Part shown: piece by piece, positions 58,540-64,000 of the stretch
Numbering within the stretch: position 1 is the first letter of the stretch
Layout of the letters: each line of letters begins with the position of its first letter
Origin: Oscillatoria salina IIICB1
Lineage (GTDB): Bacteria > Cyanobacteriota > Cyanobacteriia > Cyanobacteriales > SIO1D9
Assembly: GCF_020144665.1 (NCBI RefSeq)
Contig: NZ_JAAHBQ010000008.1
Coordinates: 39,249-103,248, forward strand
DNA length: 64,000 nucleotides
Direction of reading: 5' to 3'
Notes under the pieces: model-generated
Told to the model about the DNA's origin: nothing
Database searches by the model: none
Seen by the model: the letters and a program-made list of their open reading frames with translations, nothing else
Program-made: the position numbers and the translations under genes

Positions 58540-61464
58540 ATGACGATCGCGCAAGTTTGGGGTTCTCTATTAATTTTCTTGGTTTGTCCGCTTTTGGGGG
58601 GGCTACCTTCGATCGATTGGATTAGTTATGCGATCGCAGGAACTCCTCTAAGTCGTATGGGTACGGGTAATGTTTCTGTCTCGGCAGCTTTTTACCATTG
58701 CGGTAAACTGGTGGGAGTTTTGGCGGTGCTGTCGGAGGCTTTTAAAGGAATTGCGGCGGTTTTGTTAGCCCGTGCATTTTTTCCTAGCGATCCGGTTTGG
58801 GAGTTAATTGCTTTAATTGCTTTAGTTGTCGGACGCTATTGGATGGGAAAAGGTGCGGGAACTACTAATGTAGTTTGGGGTATCATTGTTCACGATCCGA
58901 TCGCGGCTGGTTTGATTTTCCTGACTGGGGGAGTTAGTTTTACAATTTTTCGCGAGCGAAAAGCGGGACGGATTGGGATTTTAGTGCTATTAGTAGTTAT
59001 TTTGGCACTGAGACATCCTCACGAACCAGACCGAATTATTGCGGCGATCGCCCTTGCTTGTATGTTGGCTTGGATTTATTCTAAAATCCCTGATGACCTC
59101 GATCTGCGCGCAAATGAAGCCAAAGCGGAGTCTCAAAAAATGTTTCGTTTCTTCCGAGGGGATAAAGCCTTGATTTCTCTGGATAATCAACTCGATTCGG
59201 CTAAAGTTGGACAAAAGGCGGCTACTTTGTCCCAATTAAAACGCTGGGGTTGTACGATTCCGGAGGGCTGGGTATTACCTGCGGGAGACGATCCGCAACC
59301 GTTGATTGAATTTCTCGAACCTACATCAGAACAGCCTTTGGTAGTTCGTTCTTCGGCGATCGGTGAAGATTCTTACTCGGCTTCGGCTGCTGGACAGTAT
59401 ACCACTGTTTTAAACGTTAGCGATCGCGGAGAACTTCGAGATGCAATTCTGCGCACTCAAGCTTCTTATCATCAACGTAGTGCTGTACAATATCGGCGAT
59501 CGCGCCAGCAAAAAGATACTTCAATGGCGGTATTAATCCAAAAACAAATTCGAGGCGTTTTTTCTGGTGTTGCTTTTAGTCGCGATCCGGTTGACAATCT
59601 TAATAATTCTGTCGTAATTGAAGCTTTACCGGGAGAAGCTACTCAAGTTGTTTCGGGACAGGTAACACCTCAACAATATCGAGTTTATCTTCCCCAAACT
59701 GTCGATGAAGAGTCTCGTATTGAAGGGGAAGGAGATTTAAACTCTGTACAAATATCGGCAAAGTCTTTACTTGAAGATATAGCTTATCTCGTTCGAGATT
59801 TAGAAGATTATTATCACGGTATTCCCCAAGATATTGAATGGACTTACGACGGTGAAAAGTTATGGTTATTGCAAGCTCGACCGATTACTACTTTACAACC
59901 AATTTGGACGCGCAAAATTGCGGCTGAGGTAATTCCTGGTTTAATTCGTCCTCTTACTTGGTCGATTAATCGTCCTCTTACTTGTGGTGTTTGGGGCGAA
60001 ATTTTTACTTTGGTTTTGGGAAAACGGGCTAGAGGTTTAAATTTCGATGATACTGCTACTTTACATTACCATCGAGCTTATTTTAATGCTACGCTCCTCG
60101 GTAAAATTTTCCGCCGCATGGGACTACCGGAAGAAAGTTTGGAATTTTTGACTAGAGGTGCGAAATTTAGTAAACCACCTTTACTTTCGACAATTAGAAA
60201 TATTCCTGGTTTAAGGCGTTTATTGGCTAGAGAATGGAATTTAGTCAAAGATTTTGAGCGAGATTACCAGAAGTTATTTGCTCCTACTTTAAACGATTTA
60301 GACCGAGAAATGCCTTCAGCGATGTCTGAGGAATATTTACTCGAAAGAATTGAAAAGATTTTAGCTGTTTTGCAACGAGCTACTTACTATAGTATTCTTG
60401 CTCCTTTAAGTTTGGCAATTCGACAAGCAATTTGGCAAGTTCCGGAAACAGAATTAGATAATTCTCAAACTCCAGAAGTAGCCTCAATGCGATCGCTAGC
60501 GCGTTTAGCTGCTGATACTCGTAATTTAATCCCCATCGAACAATTAACCTCAGATAGTTGTCCCTCTGTGTTTGCGGCGATCGCGGAAATGCCCGATGGC
60601 GAAAATGTGTTAGAACAGTTTCAACAATGGCTCGATCGCTATGGCTATCTTAGTGATGTTGCTACCGATATTGCCATCCCTCGTTGGAAAGAAAATCCTC
60701 GTCCAGTACGAGAAATTTTCGCACAATGTCTGCTGAATGAACAACGGCGATCGCAACTCGAACAAGATCGAGATTTACCAGATTCTCCCGCTTTAACCAC
60801 CAGTTTTGTCCAAAAACGTCTTAATCTTAAAGGTAGTTCCGGTGAAGTTTATTCACAACTTTTAGCTCATCTACGTTGGAGTTTTGTCGCTTTAGAAAAA
60901 ATGTGGTTAGAAGCCAATTTATTAACTACTGAAGGAGATATCTTTTTCCTGAAAATATCCGAAATTCGCCGCTTAATTTTAGACGCAGATCCCCAATTAA
61001 CCCAACGCTTATCGGAGATAATTACTAATAGAAAAAATCTCTTCACAGAAGACAAAAAATTAACTAATATTCCCTACGTTATTTATGGAAATCCACCTGC
61101 AAGAAACATCATGCTTGCTGCTTCCCAAAATCCTTCTCAACAACGCTTACAAGGTATCGCTGCTAGTCCCGGAATAGCTGAAGGTAGAGTCAAAATCTTG
61201 CGTAACCTGCAAGAAATAGGAAATATTAACGAAACAACAATTTTAGTAGTTCCTTATACAGACTCCGGATGGTCGCCCGTGCTAGCAAGTGCAGGTGGTT
61301 TAATTGCCGAAGTTGGTGGTAGACTATCTCATGGCGCGATCGTTGCCAGAGAATATGGTATTCCCGCAATTATGGACGTTCATAATGCTACCAATTTATT
61401 ACAAAATAATCAGCGAGTGCGTATTGACGGACAAGCAGGAATTGTCGAAATTTTAACTGATTGA
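58540..61464 (+). CDS. PlsY-like membrane domain fused to an ATP-grasp/phosphohistidine dikinase
   Basis: 974 residues. Residues ~1-185 are a multi-helix membrane region resembling glycerol-3-phosphate acyltransferase PlsY (LVCPLLGGLPSIDWISY, SRMGTGNVSVSA), but the PlsY GSGNxGxTN signature is degenerate (GTGNVSVSA). Residues ~205-465 are the ATP-grasp half of a PEP synthase-like enzyme: LVVRSSAIGEDSYSASAAGQ (268-287), FSGVAFSRDPVD and WLLQARPIT. A helical middle domain opens VIPGLIRPLTWSI. Residues ~890-974 hold the swivelling phosphohistidine domain, GGRLSHGAIVAREYGIPAI, with His931. The C-terminal PEP-binding barrel of PEP synthase/PPDK is missing, so the layout is that of rifampin phosphotransferase. 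Substrate unknown. Confidence 0.85.
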   Translation: MTIAQVWGSLLIFLVCPLLGGLPSIDWISYAIAGTPLSRMGTGNVSVSAAFYHCGKLVGVLAVLSEAFKGIAAVLLARAFFPSDPVWELIALIALVVGRYWMGKGAGTTNVVWGIIVHDPIAAGLIFLTGGVSFTIFRERKAGRIGILVLLVVILALRHPHEPDRIIAAIALACMLAWIYSKIPDDLDLRANEAKAESQKMFRFFRGDKALISLDNQLDSAKVGQKAATLSQLKRWGCTIPEGWVLPAGDDPQPLIEFLEPTSEQPLVVRSSAIGEDSYSASAAGQYTTVLNVSDRGELRDAILRTQASYHQRSAVQYRRSRQQKDTSMAVLIQKQIRGVFSGVAFSRDPVDNLNNSVVIEALPGEATQVVSGQVTPQQYRVYLPQTVDEESRIEGEGDLNSVQISAKSLLEDIAYLVRDLEDYYHGIPQDIEWTYDGEKLWLLQARPITTLQPIWTRKIAAEVIPGLIRPLTWSINRPLTCGVWGEIFTLVLGKRARGLNFDDTATLHYHRAYFNATLLGKIFRRMGLPEESLEFLTRGAKFSKPPLLSTIRNIPGLRRLLAREWNLVKDFERDYQKLFAPTLNDLDREMPSAMSEEYLLERIEKILAVLQRATYYSILAPLSLAIRQAIWQVPETELDNSQTPEVASMRSLARLAADTRNLIPIEQLTSDSCPSVFAAIAEMPDGENVLEQFQQWLDRYGYLSDVATDIAIPRWKENPRPVREIFAQCLLNEQRRSQLEQDRDLPDSPALTTSFVQKRLNLKGSSGEVYSQLLAHLRWSFVALEKMWLEANLLTTEGDIFFLKISEIRRLILDADPQLTQRLSEIITNRKNLFTEDKKLTNIPYVIYGNPPARNIMLAASQNPSQQRLQGIAASPGIAEGRVKILRNLQEIGNINETTILVVPYTDSGWSPVLASAGGLIAEVGGRLSHGAIVAREYGIPAIMDVHNATNLLQNNQRVRIDGQAGIVEILTD

Positions 61465-61473
61465 AATTAGTAG

Positions 61474-62631
61474 TTATAATTTCCCACCACAACGTACTAA
61501 GAAACAATACATATCATTATGTCTACCAGTCTCAGCAGAGGAAAGAGGAGTATAACCAGAAAAATCTCTAGAGTTGACTTTTGCACCATTAACAATTAAC
61601 AACTCTGCTATATCTATATGTCCCCAATAGGCAACTTCATGTAGTGGAGTTTTACCTTGGAATTTCTCATAAGCATTGACATCTGCCCCATTAGCAATTA
61701 AAAGTTCAACAACATCGAATCTAGCTATTCTTCCTGATACCGCATCGTGTAACGGGGTATCGCCACCAAGATCGTTACAACGAGCATTAACATCTGCTCC
61801 TTGATTAATTAGTATTTCTGCTATATTCAAACAGTTATAGCCAACCGCTATATGCAATGGTGTTCCATGTCGAGTTTTACCGTCTCCATCAAAAATCAGA
61901 TTACCTCTAGCTACTACATTCAACTCTGCACCACGTTCAATTAAGAATTCAACTAACTTATCTGCATCGGAATTAGAAGCAGCAAAATGTAAGGGAGTTC
62001 TACCATATTTATCCTGATCATTTACCTCAGCACCACTATCTATTAATAATTGTGCTATTTCTAATTGATTGTTCCAGGCTGCCATCTGCAAGAGCGTTAC
62101 GTCTCTATAGCCAAGTAAATTAACATTTCCACCTTGTTCTAAATAATCTTGAATTACCTCAATTTTTCCGAAAAAAGTAGCCGAGTGTGGATCGAAAACT
62201 GCACCACGAGCAAGTAGAAGATTGGCGATTTCGTTATGTTTGCGAATGACTGCTGTATACAATGGGGAAACTTTGTCTTTGTCTTCAAGGTTGTAATTAA
62301 CATTAGCTCCTCGGTTGATAAGTAGTTCAGCCAGATTGAGAAAATTATGCTGCACGGTTAACATTAAAGGAGTTGCCCCTTGATTATCTTCTAAGTCGAT
62401 ATCTGTTCCGTTATCTAGATATTTGATAATCGCCTCAACATTTTCATTTAAGACTGCTTTATGTATTCCCCTAGCAGATTTAAGTTCGCTGAGAATTAAA
62501 TGGATTACAAGAATAGTAAGTCCAAACCAGAATAAATCTTCTTCCGAATGGACTCTAAATACTCCGATGAGAATGTATAAAGCAAATAAACACTCTTTCC
62601 AATAAGTTTTAAAATCTTTAGCATTAAACAT
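61474..62631 (-). CDS. Ankyrin repeat protein with N-terminal membrane helices
   Basis: 385 residues: two N-terminal hydrophobic segments (CLFALYILIGVF, LFWFGLTILVIHLIL) and about nine ankyrin repeats from residue ~55 to the end, with typical GxTPL(H/L) … A(E/N)LLI(x)(N/R)GA(D/N/E)VN. Membrane-anchored scaffold for unknown partner. Its stop is nine bases from the end of the convergent PlsY-dikinase gene, leaving no room for a terminator. Tandem repeats are protein-level only. Confidence 0.9.
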   Translation of the reverse strand: MFNAKDFKTYWKECLFALYILIGVFRVHSEEDLFWFGLTILVIHLILSELKSARGIHKAVLNENVEAIIKYLDNGTDIDLEDNQGATPLMLTVQHNFLNLAELLINRGANVNYNLEDKDKVSPLYTAVIRKHNEIANLLLARGAVFDPHSATFFGKIEVIQDYLEQGGNVNLLGYRDVTLLQMAAWNNQLEIAQLLIDSGAEVNDQDKYGRTPLHFAASNSDADKLVEFLIERGAELNVVARGNLIFDGDGKTRHGTPLHIAVGYNCLNIAEILINQGADVNARCNDLGGDTPLHDAVSGRIARFDVVELLIANGADVNAYEKFQGKTPLHEVAYWGHIDIAELLIVNGAKVNSRDFSGYTPLSSAETGRHNDMYCFLVRCGGKL

Positions 62632-62673
62632 ATTTTGAGTAGCCTTAAAGGGCTGACTACAAACTTAAACTTC

Positions 62674-62694
62674 AAGGTGAGCATTGCCCACCTT
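62674..62694 (-). terminator. Small hairpin downstream of the oxidoreductase
   Basis: AAGGTG/CACCTT with loop AGCATTGCC, seven bases after the stop of the oxidoreductase on the minus strand. Resembles a dispersed cyanobacterial palindrome. Confidence 0.4.
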
Positions 62695-62700
62695 AACCAA

Positions 62701-63852
62701 TTATCGCAGCAAAAAACGATCTAAATTTGGCACATCTACCCAAGAATTATTTTCGTGCGATTGATGAGTTAAATCCATTAATAACTGTGAATAAACTCCT
62801 TCTCGCAATGAAGGTGTTAAAGACTTTCCTGCATCGATCGCTTCTACCCAATGATTAACTATACGAATAAAAGGTGCTAAACGTCCATCTGTATAAACAT
62901 GGCTAAAAGCGAGATGTTTCGGTATCGCTACTTCAGCTAAGGATTTACCTGCGGGTGCAGCAAATAAACGAAAACCGTGAACGTAATCTTTGAGATTATC
63001 GCTACCTAAGACTAAAGTACCATCAGATCCATAAATTTCAACCCAATGTCCGCGTCCGTTATAAGTTACTGAACTAATTGATAACTGACAAGGCGTACCA
63101 TCAGCTAATTCCATCATTAGCATACAGGTATCGTCAGCATCCACAGGCTTTAATTTCCCATTATCTTTGGGATCTGGACGTTCGGGAATAGCAGTAAAAA
63201 GTTTCGCAGATAAACGCTTGACAGGACCGAACAACCAGTGGATATAATCAAAACTGTGGGAAGCAACTGCACCCAAAGCACCGCCACCCATATCTTTCCG
63301 AGAATACCAATTCCAGGGGCGATCGCTGTTAGCGCGACTGGTAACAATCCAGTCAATTTTTATGAAGCGTTTATTGCCAACATAATTCTCAGCGAGGTAT
63401 TCTGCAAGTAACTGCCATGCGGGAACAAAGCGAAATTCAAAATCGGCGATCGCCACTAAGCCTTTTTTCTCTGCTAGCTGATATAGTTCTTTTGTCTGGT
63501 TCACATTCATTGTCATGGGCTTTTCTAGCAATAAATGTTTCCCAGCCTCTAAAACTTTTTTTCCCATTTCGTAGTGTAAAAATGGCGGTGTGGAAACACT
63601 AACTGCATCCACGTCTGGTAAGGAAAGAATTGTTTCGAGATTGTCAGCCGCGTGAGGAATGTCATTTTCCGCCGCAATTTGCTTGGCTTTCCCTATATCC
63701 CGGTTATAAATAGCTACTGGTTTGGTGCGAGGATGCTCTTGGAAGCCCGGTAAGTGAATTTTTTGTCCAAACCCTGTTCCGACTACTGCTACGCCCAGAG
63801 GTGATTTTTCGCTAACGTTGTTACTAGAGGATGCCACGGTTGAAAAACTCAT
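62701..63852 (-). CDS. Gfo/Idh/MocA family NAD(P)-dependent oxidoreductase
   Basis: 383 residues. N-terminal Rossmann domain: LGVAVVGTGFGQKIHLPGF (dinucleotide loop), YNRDIGKAKQIA, and the EKP signature LLLEKPMTMN with the catalytic lysine. C-terminal beta-sheet domain contains DIGGGALGAVASHSFDYIHWLFG-type sequence (seen as DMGGGALGAVASHSFDYI). Acts on a sugar, inositol or bilin-type substrate; specificity cannot be read from sequence. Monocistronic on the minus strand. HIP1 sites precede it. Confidence 0.93.
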   Translation of the reverse strand: MSFSTVASSSNNVSEKSPLGVAVVGTGFGQKIHLPGFQEHPRTKPVAIYNRDIGKAKQIAAENDIPHAADNLETILSLPDVDAVSVSTPPFLHYEMGKKVLEAGKHLLLEKPMTMNVNQTKELYQLAEKKGLVAIADFEFRFVPAWQLLAEYLAENYVGNKRFIKIDWIVTSRANSDRPWNWYSRKDMGGGALGAVASHSFDYIHWLFGPVKRLSAKLFTAIPERPDPKDNGKLKPVDADDTCMLMMELADGTPCQLSISSVTYNGRGHWVEIYGSDGTLVLGSDNLKDYVHGFRLFAAPAGKSLAEVAIPKHLAFSHVYTDGRLAPFIRIVNHWVEAIDAGKSLTPSLREGVYSQLLMDLTHQSHENNSWVDVPNLDRFLLR

Positions 63853-64000
63853 AAAGATTTAGTCTTGGAGATGCGATCGCTGTTTGCTGTTAAATGGTAT
63901 CAAGACGAACAGACTTTAACCAAGAGACTCGATCACAAAAAGCGAATTGTCAACGGATAACGATAAAACTCTCCTTTATTGGCTTTGACTGCGGCAAAAA

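Overview
The window is chromosomal DNA of a cyanobacterium. Evidence seen directly: the palindrome GCGATCGC (HIP1) recurs in and between genes throughout; there is a photosystem II psbZ gene, an 8-vinyl-reductase of the BciB type for chlorophyll synthesis, a CnfU-type iron-sulphur scaffold, DesC-type desaturases, an ispG and an ispD of the MEP pathway, a XisH/XisI pair, and short tandem heptamer-like repeats between genes. CHAT, two-partner-secretion, pentapeptide, ankyrin and FHA proteins are typical of larger-genome, often filamentous cyanobacteria; species cannot be fixed from the sequence.

Layout. 1-7.3 kb: 3' part of a Ser/Thr kinase with pentapeptide repeats, a GH57 glycosidase, an Nfu scaffold, a DUF3386 protein and bciB. 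7.4-11.3 kb: a compact co-directional cassette of RimB-like retropepsin, RimK glutamate ligase, AstE/AspA-like zinc peptidase and GltS-like carrier. 11.3-20 kb: purU, a stand-alone LolD/MacB ATPase, a lipoprotein, Uma2, glpK, a 52-residue membrane protein that simple ORF listing misses, xisH/xisI and a class I lysyl-tRNA synthetase, followed by a tandemly duplicated 150-bp intergenic repeat. 20-29 kb: membrane protein, TPR-CHAT protein and a 1456-residue two-partner-secretion exoprotein. 29-35.5 kb: a signalling-like block on the minus strand (FHA fused to a flavoprotein, FHA with zinc ribbon, endonuclease V, pentapeptide protein and a three-repeat protein). 35.6-39.2 kb: glycosyltransferase 2, ispD, glycosyltransferase 9 and a HAD phosphatase. 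39.3-48.5 kb: PP2C phosphatase, ABC1/UbiB kinase, two small conserved proteins, a DHH-CBS-CCA-adding fusion, psbZ, ribH, tRNA-Gly, a zinc-ribbon membrane protein and a ProA homologue. 48.6-52 kb: a tandem duplication of a desC-type desaturase that carried along the first ~90 bases of the divergent PLP-enzyme gene. 52-57.1 kb: a duplicated-domain membrane-anchored protein, a 2Fe-2S protein, a NarL-type response regulator, tRNA-Thr, a membrane protein lying between two ~108-bp direct repeats, and a decayed TnpB (IS200/IS605) fragment. 57-64 kb: ispG, a PlsY-like/dikinase fusion, an ankyrin protein and a Gfo/Idh/MocA oxidoreductase.

Genes that may work together: RimB, RimK, AstE-like and GltS-like (glutamylation, trimming, glutamate transport; inference); CHAT-TPR with the exoprotein; the phospho-signalling set of kinase, FHA proteins and PP2C, which are dispersed and only thematically linked. 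The most unusual single gene is the 974-residue fusion at 58540-61464: a degenerate PlsY-like membrane domain joined to an ATP-grasp/phosphohistidine dikinase that has no visible PEP-binding barrel, an architecture like rifampin phosphotransferase. The clearest evolutionary event is the desaturase duplication with its pseudogene scar at 49554-49641. No CRISPR array, rRNA, prophage or complete insertion sequence was seen.
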